A stretch of 64,000 nt of DNA from Alphaproteobacteria bacterium (GTDB lineage: Bacteria; Pseudomonadota; Alphaproteobacteria; UBA8366; Aestuariispiraceae): positions 3,542,001 to 3,606,000 of the forward strand of contig JAWPMN010000001.1 in assembly GCA_033344895.1 (NCBI GenBank). Reading direction: 5' to 3'. The notes under the pieces were generated by a model. It had not been told where the DNA came from and ran no database searches. It saw nothing but the letters and a program-made list of their open reading frames with translations. Of the stretch, positions 18,608-27,694 are shown piece by piece; positions within the stretch are counted from its first letter, which is position 1, and every line of letters starts with the position of its first letter. Both the position numbers and the translations under genes were made by a program.

Positions 18608-19341
18608 ACGGTCCCGTCCGCATTGCCATGTGGTCGGGGCCCCGCAACATCTCGACGGCGATGATGCGCAGTTTCGAGAACCGCGCTGATTGTGCGGTCA
18701 GCGACGAGCCTTTCTACGGCTGCTATCTGAAACGGACCGGGATCGACCACCCGATGGCGGCACAGGTCATCGCGGCCATGGATTGCGATTTCGACAGTGT
18801 CGCAGGGACCCTGCAGGGGACCGCGCCTGGCGGCGCCCCGATCTGGTATCAGAAGCACATGAGCCACCACATGCTGCCGGACGATGACCTGTCCTGGTCG
18901 GACGGTATGGCGCATTGCTTCCTGATCCGACAGCCGGAGGCCATGGTGGCCTCCTATGCCAAGAAGCGGGAGACCCCGGTGCCGGCGGATTTCGGATTCG
19001 ATCGGCAATGCGAGCTGTTTGAACTTGTAGCGGACCGAACAGGCACGCCGCCGCCCGTCCTGGACGCCGCTGATGTCCTGCGCGACCCGCGTGGCGCCCT
19101 GACGGCCCTGTGCGCGGCGGTCGGGATCGCTTTCGATGAAGCGATGTTGTCCTGGCCGCCCGGTCGGCGTGACAGCGACGGGGTATGGGCCGACGTCTGG
19201 TATGCGAATGTCGAAGCATCCACCGGGTTTCTGCCGTACGATCCGTCTCCGGTGGACCTGTCGCCGGCACTGCGGGATGTCGCCAATGCCTGCCGGCCGG
19301 CCTATGAACGAATGGCCGCCCACCGCCTGGTGAAGAGGTGA
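18604..19341 (+). CDS. Sulfotransferase-like P-loop protein
   Basis: A 245-residue P-loop protein of the sulfotransferase superfamily. The phosphosulfate-binding-like loop WSGPRNISTAMMRSF sits at residues 10-24, and a middle segment FLIRQPEAMVASY resembles the 3'-phosphate-binding region. It starts within the stop of the aminotransferase gene (ATGA), so both are made together. Plant branched-chain-aminotransferase-like proteins carry a P-loop domain of this kind fused to a class IV aminotransferase (family knowledge, from memory), supporting a physical or functional partnership. Whether it transfers sulfate at all is unknown. Confidence 0.72.
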   Translation: MNGPVRIAMWSGPRNISTAMMRSFENRADCAVSDEPFYGCYLKRTGIDHPMAAQVIAAMDCDFDSVAGTLQGTAPGGAPIWYQKHMSHHMLPDDDLSWSDGMAHCFLIRQPEAMVASYAKKRETPVPADFGFDRQCELFELVADRTGTPPPVLDAADVLRDPRGALTALCAAVGIAFDEAMLSWPPGRRDSDGVWADVWYANVEASTGFLPYDPSPVDLSPALRDVANACRPAYERMAAHRLVKR

Positions 19342-19345
19342 TCCG

Positions 19346-20113
19346 ATGCGACTGGCCCTGATGCAGAGCGCCCCCGTTTCCAGCCTGGCCGAGGGATATG
19401 CGCGTCTGGAGAAGGAGGCGGTGAAGGCGGCGGCGCGTGGCGCCGATCTGCTGATCACGCCGGAAATGTTTCTGACCGGCTATAATATCGGGGCCGACGC
19501 AGTCCGGCGGGCCGCTGAAGAAGTGGATCGAGACCGGCTTTCGTCCATCGCGCGGACCTCCGGGATCGGCCTGCTGGTCGGGCTGCCGGAAAAGGCCGGC
19601 GATGCAGTCTATAATGCGTGCTTCCTGTTCAACGCCGCCGGTGACACCGTCGCGTCCTATCGAAAGACCCATCTGTTCGGTGACCTGGATCACGATCAGT
19701 TTTCGGCGGGGGACAGGTTGCCGACGGTCTTCGACCTGGCCGGCTGGAAGCTCGGTCTTGCGATCTGTTACGACATCGAGTTCCCGGAAGTTGCCCGCCA
19801 TCTCGCCCTGAACGGGGCGGAGGCGATCCTGGTGCCGACCGCGAATATGGAGCCGTTCGAGTCTGTTTGCACCCGGCTGGTTCCGGCCCGGGCGGAGGAG
19901 AACGCCGTCTATGTCGCCTATGTCAATCAGGCCGGGCCGGAAGGAGAACTGACCTATTGCGGGCTGTCCTGCGTTTCCGGTCCCGATGGCGAGGATGTCG
20001 TACGGGCTGGCAAGGGACAGGAGACGGTTCTGGCCGATCTGGACCGAAATCGACTGGACCGTGCCCGCCGCGCACAGACACATCTGCGGGACCGCCGTTC
20101 CGACCTCTATTAG
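19346..20113 (+). CDS. davA: 5-aminopentanamidase (delta-aminovaleramidase), nitrilase family
   Basis: A 255-residue carbon-nitrogen hydrolase with the full Glu-Lys-Cys triad: Glu40 in ITPEMFLTGY, Lys107 in YRKTHLFGDLD and Cys141 in LAICYDIEFPE. DavA hydrolyses 5-aminovaleramide to 5-aminovalerate and ammonia. The nitrilase family alone would not fix the substrate, but the next gene, 10 bases on, is strongly DavB-like, and davB-davA pairs are the established lysine 2-monooxygenase pathway of Pseudomonas. The start lies 4 bases after the sulfotransferase-like gene. Confidence 0.85.
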   Translation: MRLALMQSAPVSSLAEGYARLEKEAVKAAARGADLLITPEMFLTGYNIGADAVRRAAEEVDRDRLSSIARTSGIGLLVGLPEKAGDAVYNACFLFNAAGDTVASYRKTHLFGDLDHDQFSAGDRLPTVFDLAGWKLGLAICYDIEFPEVARHLALNGAEAILVPTANMEPFESVCTRLVPARAEENAVYVAYVNQAGPEGELTYCGLSCVSGPDGEDVVRAGKGQETVLADLDRNRLDRARRAQTHLRDRRSDLY

Positions 20114-20123
20114 GATCTCAATC

Positions 20124-21779
20124 ATGTCCGACTCCCCTGTTACCATCTACGGGCCCGACTTTCCGTTCGAATTCGACGACTGGATCAAGCATCCGTCGGG
20201 CCTGGGCCGCCTGCCGGCGGAGAAGCACGGCGCGAAAGTGGCGATCATCGGTGCCGGCCTGTCCGGCCTGGTCGCGGGCTATGAACTGATGCGCATGGGC
20301 GCGCATCCGATCCTGTTCGAAAGCGGTCAACTGGGCGGACGCCTCAGATCACAGCCATTCGAGGGGGCGGACGACATTGTCGCCGAACTGGGCGGAATGC
20401 GTTTCCCAGTGTCCGGTACAGGGTTCTATCACTACGCGGACATGCTGGGGCTTGAGAGCCGTCCCTTCCCGAACCCGCTGACCCCGGCATCCGGGTCGAC
20501 CGTGATCGATCTGGAGGGCGAGACACATTACGCCGAAAGCCTGGCCGATCTGCCGGATCTGTTTCGCGAGGTGGCCGCCGCCTATGACGCGGCGCTGGAA
20601 GAGGGGGCGAACTTCACGGCCCTCAAGACCGCGATCAAGGCGCGGGACAAGGCGCGGATCAAGGAAATCTGGGACCCGCTGGTCCGCGATTGGGACGAGC
20701 GCACCTTTTATGATTTCGTCGCCTCATCGCCGGCATTCCAGGAGCTGAGCTTCCGCCATCGGGAGGTGTTCGGCCAGGTCGGATTCGGTACAGGCGGTTG
20801 GGATTCTGACTTCCCGAACTCCATGCTCGAGATTCTCAGGGTCAACGTAACCGATTGCGATACCGACCAGCGTTTCTTTGTCGGCGGGGTAGAGCGCCTG
20901 CCACAGGGGCTGTGGCGTCGCGACTGCGATACCGGCATTCACTGGCCGGCGGGAACCAGCCTGCAGTCGCTCAACGCCGGCGCGCCGAGACCCGGCGCGA
21001 CCCGAATCAGGCGGCAGGAAGACGGTAAGCTGGCCGTTACGGACCGTTGGGGGCGGGAGGAGGCGTTCGATGCCGTGGTCGCGACCTGCCAGAGCTGGCT
21101 ACTGACTACGGCGATCGAGACAGAGGAGCGGCTTTTCAGCCAGAAGCTCTGGATGGCGCTGGACCGGACCCGCTACATGCAGTCGTCCAAGACCTTCGTC
21201 ATGGTCGACCGGCCGTTCTGGAACGACCGCGATCCGGAAACGGGCCGCCACTTGATGTCGATGACCCTTACGGACCGGCTGACGCGGGGAACCTATCTCT
21301 TCGACAACGGTCCCGACCGGCCAGGGGTAATCTGCCTGACCTATTCCTGGATGTCGGACGCGCTGAAGATGCTGCCGCTGCCGGTGGAACGGCGTGTCGA
21401 ACTGGCCCTGTCGGCACTAGAGAAGGTCTATCCGAAGCTGGACCTGCCATCGCATATCATCGGCGATCCGATTACCGTCAGTTGGGAAGACGACCCCAAC
21501 TTCCTCGGCGCGTTCAAGGGCGCGCTGCCGGGGCATTACCGGTATAATCACCGCATGTACGGCCATTTCATGCAAAAGGAACTTCCGCCGGACGAGCGCG
21601 GAATCTTCCTGGCCGGGGATGACATCAGTTGGACCCCTGCCTGGGCGGAAGGCGCGATACAGACGGCATTGAATGCGGTCTGGGGCGTCATGACCCATCT
21701 CGGCGGTGAAGCGCCGAAGGACAATCCCGGACCGGGAGAGGCCTATCCGGAATGGGGTCCGCTGAACCTCGGTGACTGA
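20124..21779 (+). CDS. davB: L-lysine 2-monooxygenase
   Basis: A 551-residue flavin amine oxidase converting L-lysine, with O2, to 5-aminovaleramide, CO2 and water. The N-terminus (ITIYGPDFPFEFDDW-like) and then VAIIGAGLSGLVAGYELM (FAD site, about 39-56), GGRLRS and ELGGMRFPVS match Pseudomonas DavB as I recall it. So do QVGFGTGGWDSDFPNSMLEI and a C-terminal FLAGDDISWTPAWAEGAI. Length also matches DavB (about 560). The chosen ATG lies just after the davA stop. Related tryptophan monooxygenases are less similar. davT and davD, which complete the route to glutarate, are not in the window. Confidence 0.9.
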   Translation: MSDSPVTIYGPDFPFEFDDWIKHPSGLGRLPAEKHGAKVAIIGAGLSGLVAGYELMRMGAHPILFESGQLGGRLRSQPFEGADDIVAELGGMRFPVSGTGFYHYADMLGLESRPFPNPLTPASGSTVIDLEGETHYAESLADLPDLFREVAAAYDAALEEGANFTALKTAIKARDKARIKEIWDPLVRDWDERTFYDFVASSPAFQELSFRHREVFGQVGFGTGGWDSDFPNSMLEILRVNVTDCDTDQRFFVGGVERLPQGLWRRDCDTGIHWPAGTSLQSLNAGAPRPGATRIRRQEDGKLAVTDRWGREEAFDAVVATCQSWLLTTAIETEERLFSQKLWMALDRTRYMQSSKTFVMVDRPFWNDRDPETGRHLMSMTLTDRLTRGTYLFDNGPDRPGVICLTYSWMSDALKMLPLPVERRVELALSALEKVYPKLDLPSHIIGDPITVSWEDDPNFLGAFKGALPGHYRYNHRMYGHFMQKELPPDERGIFLAGDDISWTPAWAEGAIQTALNAVWGVMTHLGGEAPKDNPGPGEAYPEWGPLNLGD

Positions 21780-21896
21780 GGCGGCGCTTCCGCAGGGCGA
21801 ATGACCGGGCGGCAAAACATCTAATCCGGCATCCGGCTTGTGAGCTTGGCCGGCCGGTGCAACTGTTCTGATCCGCGCTAACAGGTGAAACGTATC

Positions 21897-23108
21897 ATGC
21901 GACAGCCGTCTGCGACCCTGGCCGCAAGCTTTTCCAATGCAGGGCATTTCCTGTTCCACTATTTCGCCGCGATGTATTTCACCATCGTCCTGGCGATCGA
22001 GCGGGACTGGAGCCAGACCTATGAAGTGCTTATGGAACTTTGGTTCCCGGCTTCATTGCTGATCGGGCTAGCAGCGCTGCCGGCGGGGCGTCTGGCTGAC
22101 CGCTGGTCCAGCCCGGGCATGCTGATCGTGATGTTCATCGGCATGGGGGTGGCGACCTTCGCCTGCGGTTTTGCCGAAACTGATACTGGCCTGATGATTT
22201 TCCTGGCCGGGTTGGGACTTTTCGGGGCGATCTATCATCCGGTGGGCATTCCATGGGTGATCAAGACCAGCCAGGGCAAGCCCGGCATGCGGCTGGCGGT
22301 GAACGGCATTTTCGGCGGTCTTGGTGCCGCGGGGGCCGCTATGGGCACCGGCTGGCTTATCGAGTTGTTCGGTTGGCGCGGAGCCTTTGCGATCCCCGGC
22401 GTGATCTGTACCGCGTTGGGCGTGGCGATGCTGTATGCCCTGATGACAGAACGGATTGCCGAAGGGGCGAAGGTGGCCAGTGACCGGAAGGGCGATGCTG
22501 GCGCGGCGGGCAACCTGAAGGCCGTCGCGGTCATGCTGATCCCGATGTTCATGCTGGGCCTGATCTACAACACCGTCCAGAATGCGATGCCGAAACTGTT
22601 CGAGGAACGCATGGTCGATCTGCTGGGCGGCGAAATCGGCCTGGTCGGCACCGCCGTCGGTGCGGTCTATGCCATCGGTGCGGTGATGCAGCTCGTCGGC
22701 GGCCTGTTGGCGGATCGGTACCGGCTGAAGACCATCTATGTCGGGCTGTGGCTGCTGCAAGCGCCGCTTCTGTTCGTTCTGGCGGAATTTGGCGGGCTGC
22801 CGCTGGGGCTGGCCGCGGTCGGCCTTGCGATGGCGGGGACGGCAATCCTGCCAACGGAAAACTTGATGCTGTCGCGCTTCGCCCCGGCGGAACATCAGGG
22901 CGTCGTCTTCGGGATCAAGTTCGTTGTCTCCTTCGGGGCGGCCCCGCTGGGGTTGTTCCTGATCACAGAAACGCGATCGGCAACCGGGGAGTTCACGCCG
23001 CTGCTGATTGCCTATGCCGTGGCCGCGGCCGCCGTGGTCCTGGTCGCCATGGCTCTGCCGCGCAGTCGCGACTATGCCGCGTCGGCCCAACCGGCGGCGG
23101 CGGAGTAG
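21897..23108 (+). CDS. MFS transporter
   Basis: A 403-residue major facilitator with about 12 hydrophobic helices. The loop after helix 2 reads LPAGRLADRWSSPGM, and the second-half counterpart is GGLLADRYRLKT. I prefer the ATG at 21897, preceded by AGGTGA at good spacing, over a GTG four codons upstream. It lies 117 bases after davB on the same strand and could belong to the lysine-catabolic unit, for example moving lysine or 5-aminovalerate; this is inference from position only. Confidence 0.85.
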   Translation: MRQPSATLAASFSNAGHFLFHYFAAMYFTIVLAIERDWSQTYEVLMELWFPASLLIGLAALPAGRLADRWSSPGMLIVMFIGMGVATFACGFAETDTGLMIFLAGLGLFGAIYHPVGIPWVIKTSQGKPGMRLAVNGIFGGLGAAGAAMGTGWLIELFGWRGAFAIPGVICTALGVAMLYALMTERIAEGAKVASDRKGDAGAAGNLKAVAVMLIPMFMLGLIYNTVQNAMPKLFEERMVDLLGGEIGLVGTAVGAVYAIGAVMQLVGGLLADRYRLKTIYVGLWLLQAPLLFVLAEFGGLPLGLAAVGLAMAGTAILPTENLMLSRFAPAEHQGVVFGIKFVVSFGAAPLGLFLITETRSATGEFTPLLIAYAVAAAAVVLVAMALPRSRDYAASAQPAAAE

Positions 23109-23112
23109 GGAC

Positions 23113-23514
23113 ATGATCACCGTCAAAAGGCTGGATCATTTCGTGATGACCGTACGAGACGTGGAGGCAACCTGTCGCTTTTATGAGCGGGTGCTTGGCA
23201 TGACCTGGGAGACGTTCGGACCGAGCAACCAACGTGTCGCACTGAAATTCGGCGACCAGAAGATCAATCTCCATCCGGAAACCGGGAACGATATCGGATA
23301 TTTGGCACGGGTTGCTCAGCCGGGAACCGAGGATCTGTGCTTTATCACCGAAGATGCCCCGGAGGATGTGATTGCGCATCTGAAGGCCTGCGGCGTTACG
23401 CCGTTGGACCCGGAACCGGTCGCGCGTACCGGTGCGCTAGGGCCGATCCGCTCTGTCTACTTCCGCGATCCGGACGGCAATCTGATCGAGGTTTCGTCCT
23501 ACAGCGGCTCCTGA
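23113..23514 (+). CDS. VOC/glyoxalase-family protein
   Basis: A 133-residue vicinal-oxygen-chelate protein made of paired beta-alpha-beta-beta-beta modules. [24 protein letters not shown] opens it in two typical blocks and [16 protein letters not shown] closes it, with His8 and the last Glu in usual metal-binding positions. Members include glyoxalase-like and dioxygenase-like enzymes, so the reaction is not predictable. It follows the MFS gene by 4 bases, and its 3' end overlaps convergent hisI by 16 bases. Confidence 0.83.
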   Translation: MITVKRLDHFVMTVRDVEATCRFYERVLGMTWETFGPSNQRVALKFGDQKINLHPETGNDIGYLARVAQPGTEDLCFITEDAPEDVIAHLKACGVTPLDPEPVARTGALGPIRSVYFRDPDGNLIEVSSYSGS

Positions 23515-23906
23515 TCGCGGCGTAAGGTGCCGTCCGAATCCGCGACCCGGTAGAAGCAGGTGCGGAAACCGACATGGCAGCAGCCGCCATCGCCCTGAGG
23601 CCGGACCCGGATCAGGATCGTGTCCTGATCGCAGTCGACCTGCAATTCGACGATTTTCTGCACCTGCCCGGATGTTGCGCCCTTGTGCCACAATTCGCCC
23701 CGGCTGCGGGACCAGTAATGCGCTTCGCCGGTTGCAAGGGTCCGCTCCAGAGCCTCCGCATTCATGTAGGCGAGCATCAGGACCTCGCCGCTGTCGGCAT
23801 CCGTGGCGACGGCAGGCAACAGGCCATCGGCGTCGAATTTCGGGGCCAGCCTGGTGCCGCTCTCGATCTCTTCGCGGCTCAGGGTCGTGCGGTCGGTCAG
23901 GGGCAT
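23499..23906 (-). CDS. hisI: Phosphoribosyl-AMP cyclohydrolase
   Basis: A 135-residue cytosolic enzyme for the third step of histidine biosynthesis, opening the adenine ring of phosphoribosyl-AMP. Zinc ligands are the cysteines in LQVDCDQDT and [14 protein letters not shown], and the [13 protein letters not shown] segment is diagnostic. It is the stand-alone single-domain form, without the HisE domain. No other his gene is in the window; the neighbour is an acyltransferase 32 bases upstream. Confidence 0.95.
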   Translation of the reverse strand: MPLTDRTTLSREEIESGTRLAPKFDADGLLPAVATDADSGEVLMLAYMNAEALERTLATGEAHYWSRSRGELWHKGATSGQVQKIVELQVDCDQDTILIRVRPQGDGGCCHVGFRTCFYRVADSDGTLRRDQEPL

Positions 23907-23938
23907 GAATGTCTCTCCGGCTCGTCGGGAGGAAGGTC

Positions 23939-24862
23939 TTACACGAAAGTCCCGGGCAGGGAAAAGGGCTCTGCCGGCAGGCCGGACTTAAAATGCGCCA
24001 CGCCGGCTGCGCGGGTCCAGTCCAGTCCGCCCATGTCCAGATGTTGAATGTCTGATTCCACGAGTGCCTGTAACCCGTTCCACAGCAACAGATTATGGGC
24101 GTGGTTGTTTCGTCCTTCCGGGCTGGTCCAGCCGACCTGATAGGTCGCGGCACGGCCGTGCAGCACAAACAGGATTCCGGCCACGCTGTCGCCGCCATCG
24201 CCTGGAAACGCTTCCAGGCACAACAGATCTTCCTCACGAATGGCTGCCAACATCGCACCCGACGGGCCGCTATAGCGTCGTTGCCTGCGATGCCGGTCGT
24301 AACGGGCAAGCAACGGCCGCGGGTCGTCCACCCTCCGGACGGTCAGGCCGGACCGTTCGGCACGGCACAACTGGTTGCGGAAGTTCTGCCGCATGCCTGC
24401 GCGAATTGCGGACAGGGGCTGGGACAGGTCCAGCCAGGCGGTGTGGTAGGCTGCCATTGCGGGATGGAAGCCCGCATTTTGCATCAACCCCTGGGCGGCC
24501 GGGCCGTCCGGCAGTTCCGGCATGAATGAATACCGACGCAATCGTTTTAGGGGATAGTCGCGGGATGCCAGGACCATGGCCGCCAGGCGATCTTCTGGCA
24601 TCACCGGTTGATGGAACAGGGGGCCGCGGATCAGTTTCCCCAGCGTGAAGGTGCCCAGCTTGCGTTCCTCGAAGATCTGCATCAGCCCGACCGGGCGGCC
24701 GTTCTTGAGGATATAGGCCCGGCGCACTGCGGTACGGTCGACGGCGGCACTGGCTGCCCCCCAGGACCAGCTTTGAAAGGCCGTGCTGCGTCCGCATTTT
24801 TCCAGACGCCGGCGCCATTCCTCCTCACGGGGGCTTTCCCAATCCAGCTGGATCGTGCTCAT
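23939..24862 (-). CDS. FemAB/BioF2-like GNAT acyltransferase
   Basis: A 307-residue protein with two GNAT-like halves, resembling FemAB-type peptidyltransferases and BioF2-like acetyltransferases. [10 protein letters not shown] near residue 29 matches the start of the family. The segment [19 protein letters not shown] is the usual helix between the halves, and [21 protein letters not shown] with [10 protein letters not shown] forms the second half. Such enzymes transfer acyl or aminoacyl groups to cell-envelope or sugar acceptors. The substrate is unknown. It is upstream of hisI on the same strand. Confidence 0.7.
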   Translation of the reverse strand: MSTIQLDWESPREEEWRRRLEKCGRSTAFQSWSWGAASAAVDRTAVRRAYILKNGRPVGLMQIFEERKLGTFTLGKLIRGPLFHQPVMPEDRLAAMVLASRDYPLKRLRRYSFMPELPDGPAAQGLMQNAGFHPAMAAYHTAWLDLSQPLSAIRAGMRQNFRNQLCRAERSGLTVRRVDDPRPLLARYDRHRRQRRYSGPSGAMLAAIREEDLLCLEAFPGDGGDSVAGILFVLHGRAATYQVGWTSPEGRNNHAHNLLLWNGLQALVESDIQHLDMGGLDWTRAAGVAHFKSGLPAEPFSLPGTFV

Positions 24863-24899
24863 TTAGAGGCGTCTTCCAAACCGGAAACAGGGCAGGGAC

Positions 24900-25097
24900 A
24901 TGGGCGAAAGCAAACGCCGGAAGCAATCTGGAATCGAGGCCGCTCCAGCGCGGGGCCGCGTGGTCGGCGGGTTCAGGATCACCGCCCGGGGAGTCACCTT
25001 ATTCCTGCTCGCCATGATCCTGCTGGACGTCCTGTTCTATGCGGTATTCCGCTTCGGCTTCGACAGCTGCTACGCGCTGCTCTGTCTGTTCGACTAG
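24900..25097 (+). CDS. Small single-pass membrane protein, hypothetical
   Basis: A 65-residue ORF with a basic, soluble N-terminus (GESKRRKQ), a glycine/arginine-rich linker, and one clear hydrophobic span (VTLFLLAMILLDVLFYAVF, about 33-51), ending CYALLCLFD. An AGGG motif precedes the ATG. It lies between a divergent acyltransferase gene and a convergent CoA-binding gene whose stop it overlaps by 4 bases. I do not recognise a family; the charge-then-membrane pattern suggests it is real. Confidence 0.55.
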   Translation: MGESKRRKQSGIEAAPARGRVVGGFRITARGVTLFLLAMILLDVLFYAVFRFGFDSCYALLCLFD

Positions 25098-25606
25098 ATC
25101 GCCCGCTTCTTCGCCGTTACCACACGGGTGTTGAACCCGTTCCAGCCCAGTTCGCCGGACAGGCGGGCATACTCGATCTTGGGACAACGGTTCATCACGA
25201 CGCGCAAGCCTGCGGCCTCCGCCCTCGCGGCGGCTTCATGATTGATCACGCCCAACTGCATCCATATCACTTTGGGCGGCGTAGCCAGGGACAGGGCTTC
25301 GTCGACGACGGGTCCGACCTGATCGGACCGTCGAAAGACCTGTACTAGATCGACCGGCTCGGGAAGGTTGGTAAGGCTTGCCACGATGGTTTCCCCCATC
25401 AGATCCTCTCCGGCAGACCGCGGATTGATCGGGATCACGCGATACCCCTTCTGGATCATGTATTTCATCGCGAAATAGCTCGGCCGGTTCCAGTTGGTGC
25501 TGGCCCCGACCATGCCGAAAACCCGGCATTCGCGCAGAATGTCGCGAATATAGGCGTCGGTGTAGAAATCGGCCGAATGATCGAAATCGGCATTCGCGGC
25601 ATTCAT
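25094..25606 (-). CDS. CoA-binding domain protein, YccU-like
   Basis: A 170-residue Rossmann-type CoA-binding protein. VFGMVGASTNWNRPSYFAMKY near residue 30 is the dinucleotide-like loop, followed by YRVIPINPR and a C-terminal GLRVVMNRCPKIEY, all typical of the YccU family related to succinyl-CoA synthetase alpha. The biochemical role of this family is unclear. It lies 13 bases downstream of an enoyl-CoA-hydratase-like gene and is probably co-transcribed with it. Confidence 0.87.
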   Translation of the reverse strand: MNAANADFDHSADFYTDAYIRDILRECRVFGMVGASTNWNRPSYFAMKYMIQKGYRVIPINPRSAGEDLMGETIVASLTNLPEPVDLVQVFRRSDQVGPVVDEALSLATPPKVIWMQLGVINHEAAARAEAAGLRVVMNRCPKIEYARLSGELGWNGFNTRVVTAKKRAI

Positions 25607-25619
25607 GATCGGGGTGACC

Positions 25620-26429
25620 CTATTCGTGTTTCCAAAGCGGCGGACGCTTGTCGATGAAGGCGGCGATACCTTCCTGGGAATCGGCGTAGCCCAGATTGTC
25701 GACCATCACGCCGCCGGTATAGGCATAGGCTTCTTCCAGTGTCATGTCGATCTGCCGGTGGAAGGCTTCCTTGCCCGTTTTCAGTACCTTATGGGACTTG
25801 GATGCTATCAGGTCGGCGAGGCCCTTCGTCTCCCTGTCGAGATCCGATTCCGACACGGCGCGATTGATCAGGCCCGTTTCGACGGCCCGTTCCGCCGTGA
25901 TCAACTCCCCGGTCAACAGCATTTCCATCGCCTGCTTGCGGTGCACCGCCCGGCTCAAAGCGACCATGGGGGTTGAACAGAAAAGCCCGATATTCACACC
26001 GGGTGTGCCGAAACGCGCCGTCTCCGCAGCCACGGCCAGGTCGCAGGTCGCAACCAACTGGCAGCCGGCGGCTGTGGCAATGCCGTGAGTCTTGGCGATG
26101 ACCGGCTGCCGCAGCTTCGTTACCGCCAGCATCATGGCGGAACAGGTCTTGAACGTCCGCTCGCGAAAGGCCGTATCGGGGTTGGCCTGAATTTCCTTCA
26201 GGTCGTGCCCGGCGCAGAATCCGCGGCCGGATCCCTCGATAACCACCACGGCGATGGACGGATCGCGATCCAGGGCGGCCAGTTCCTCCAGCACGGCCTC
26301 CATCAGACCGATGGAAAGGGCGTTATAGGCGGTCGGTCGGTTGAGTGTGAGGGTCGCAACGGCTCCGTCGTCACGGCGTAGAACCATCGGATCAGGCGTT
26401 TCGGACTGGGCGTCTGCGGTGACGGACAT
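25620..26429 (-). CDS. Enoyl-CoA hydratase/isomerase family protein, ECHDC3-like
   Basis: A 269-residue crotonase. FCAGHDLKEIQ gives the first oxyanion-hole motif, and the second region reads GIATAAGCQLVATCDLAVA. The segment after it, TPGVNIGLFCSTPMVALSR, matches the ECHDC3 subgroup, in which the two catalytic glutamates of classical hydratases are not seen at the expected places. Hydratase activity is therefore doubtful. The gene precedes the CoA-binding protein. Confidence 0.83.
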   Translation of the reverse strand: MSVTADAQSETPDPMVLRRDDGAVATLTLNRPTAYNALSIGLMEAVLEELAALDRDPSIAVVVIEGSGRGFCAGHDLKEIQANPDTAFRERTFKTCSAMMLAVTKLRQPVIAKTHGIATAAGCQLVATCDLAVAAETARFGTPGVNIGLFCSTPMVALSRAVHRKQAMEMLLTGELITAERAVETGLINRAVSESDLDRETKGLADLIASKSHKVLKTGKEAFHRQIDMTLEEAYAYTGGVMVDNLGYADSQEGIAAFIDKRPPLWKHE

Positions 26430-26552
26430 GGGCGGCTCCCGGTGGCATGAATTCCTGAACGGATGGCGGAATCATCTCCGAAATGCCGTGCTTGTTCAAG
26501 GCGCGCCCGGTTGCTAGCTAGAATGCGTCGTCATCAAGGGAGTGACCGGGAA

Positions 26553-26975
26553 ATGCCGTCAGAAATGCTGCCGCGCGCGGAACTGGACCGCATCCTCGCA
26601 ACCGAAGCGCCGTTCTCGGAACACTACGGTTTCGTGGTTGAGGATTATTCGGCAGGGACCGCACGTGTCAGGCTGCCCTATGACGATCGGCACATCCGGC
26701 CTGGCGGGACGATCAGCGGGCCGTCCATGTTCGCCCTGGCGGATTTCGCGATGTACATCGCGGTGATGGGAGCGATCGGACCGCAGGCCCTGGCGGTCAC
26801 GACCAATATGAGCATCGATTTCCTGCGCAAACCGGCGGAAGCGGACCTGATTGCCGAGGTCGAGCTTCTGAAGCTTGGCAAGCGTCTGGCCGTCGGCCGG
26901 ATCGACATCCGGGCCGAAGGCGATTCCGAGCTCTGCGCCCATGTGACCGGAACCTATTCCATCCCGCCGCGCTGA
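26553..26975 (+). CDS. PaaI-family hotdog thioesterase
   Basis: A 140-residue hotdog-fold thioesterase. RPGGTISGPSMFALADFAMYIA contains the central hotdog helix, and VTTNMSIDFLRKPAEADLIAE the following strand and turn, as in PaaI acyl-CoA thioesterases. The ATG at 26553 is chosen, preceded by AAGGGAG at workable spacing, instead of an ORF start 30 codons earlier with an unlikely basic leader. It is divergent from the enoyl-CoA hydratase-like gene, so a shared acyl-CoA role is possible. Confidence 0.85.
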   Translation: MPSEMLPRAELDRILATEAPFSEHYGFVVEDYSAGTARVRLPYDDRHIRPGGTISGPSMFALADFAMYIAVMGAIGPQALAVTTNMSIDFLRKPAEADLIAEVELLKLGKRLAVGRIDIRAEGDSELCAHVTGTYSIPPR

Positions 26976-27109
26976 TTTTTCGAAGCGGCTGACGTCGAAA
27001 ACGCGATTTTTTGCGCCAAAACATGCACTTTTTAAGCGGTATTATGATACCCAAAACGTAACATATTGTTTTTGCTTGCATAATCCGTCAGTAGTGTCGA
27101 AAAGAGGCG

Positions 27110-27136
27110 TTGACGAAGGGCAAACGGCGATATATT
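27110..27136 (+). promoter_or_regulatory. Putative sigma-70 promoter of rplM-rpsI
   Basis: TTGACG at 27110-27115 and TATATT at 27131-27136 are separated by 15 bases, close to housekeeping -35/-10 consensus. They lie about 90 bases before rplM in an AT-rich part of the 252-base gap. An overlapping TATTAC at 27133 would give 17-base spacing. No gene was seen in the gap. Confidence 0.55.
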
Positions 27137-27227
27137 ACCCCGCGGTCTCCGGCGGAAGCTGGAAGCAAGGACAACGGCGCGTGGCGGGTTTCCGACGCGA
27201 GCGCCCTGAAAATGGCAGGCTGATATG

Positions 27228-27692
27228 ATGAAAACCTACACGATGAAGCCGGCGGAGGTCGAAAAGACCTGGTACATCGTCGACGCCGAGGATCTGGTCC
27301 TGGGTCGCATGGCTTCGGAAATCGCGAAAATTCTGCGCGGCAAACACAAGGCGGGCTACACCCCCCATGTCGATTGCGGCGATAACGTGATCGTCGTCAA
27401 TGCGGACAAGGTCAAACTGACCGGCCGCAAGCTGACCGACAAGAACTACTACTGGCACACCGGCTATCCGGGCGGCATCAAGAGCCGCACGGCCGGTCAG
27501 ATCCTCACCGGCCGCTTCCCGGAGCGTGTGGTGGAGAAGGCTGTGGAACGCATGGTTCCGCGTGGCCCGCTGGGTCGCCAGCAGATGAAGAACCTGCGCG
27601 TTTACGCCGGTACGGAGCACCCGCACGAGGCGCAGCAGCCCGTCGCGCTGGACCTCGCCGCGCGCAACCCGAAGAATAAGCGGAGCCGCTAA
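27228..27692 (+). CDS. rplM: 50S ribosomal protein L13
   Basis: A 154-residue large-subunit protein that is an early assembly factor binding 23S r[23 protein letters not shown] is the usual alphaproteobacterial opening, followed by [29 protein letters not shown] and [20 protein letters not shown]. Two ATGs stand in tandem at 27225 and 27228; the second gives the common MKTY start and better spacing from a GCAGG motif. It is 2 bases from rpsI, the conserved rplM-rpsI operon. Confidence 0.97.
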   Translation: MKTYTMKPAEVEKTWYIVDAEDLVLGRMASEIAKILRGKHKAGYTPHVDCGDNVIVVNADKVKLTGRKLTDKNYYWHTGYPGGIKSRTAGQILTGRFPERVVEKAVERMVPRGPLGRQQMKNLRVYAGTEHPHEAQQPVALDLAARNPKNKRSR

Positions 27693-27694
27693 TT

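Noticed and set aside
18767-20146. 459-residue minus-strand ORF over the sulfotransferase-like and davA genes
   Set aside because: Antisense to genes with intact catalytic motifs; no domain seen.
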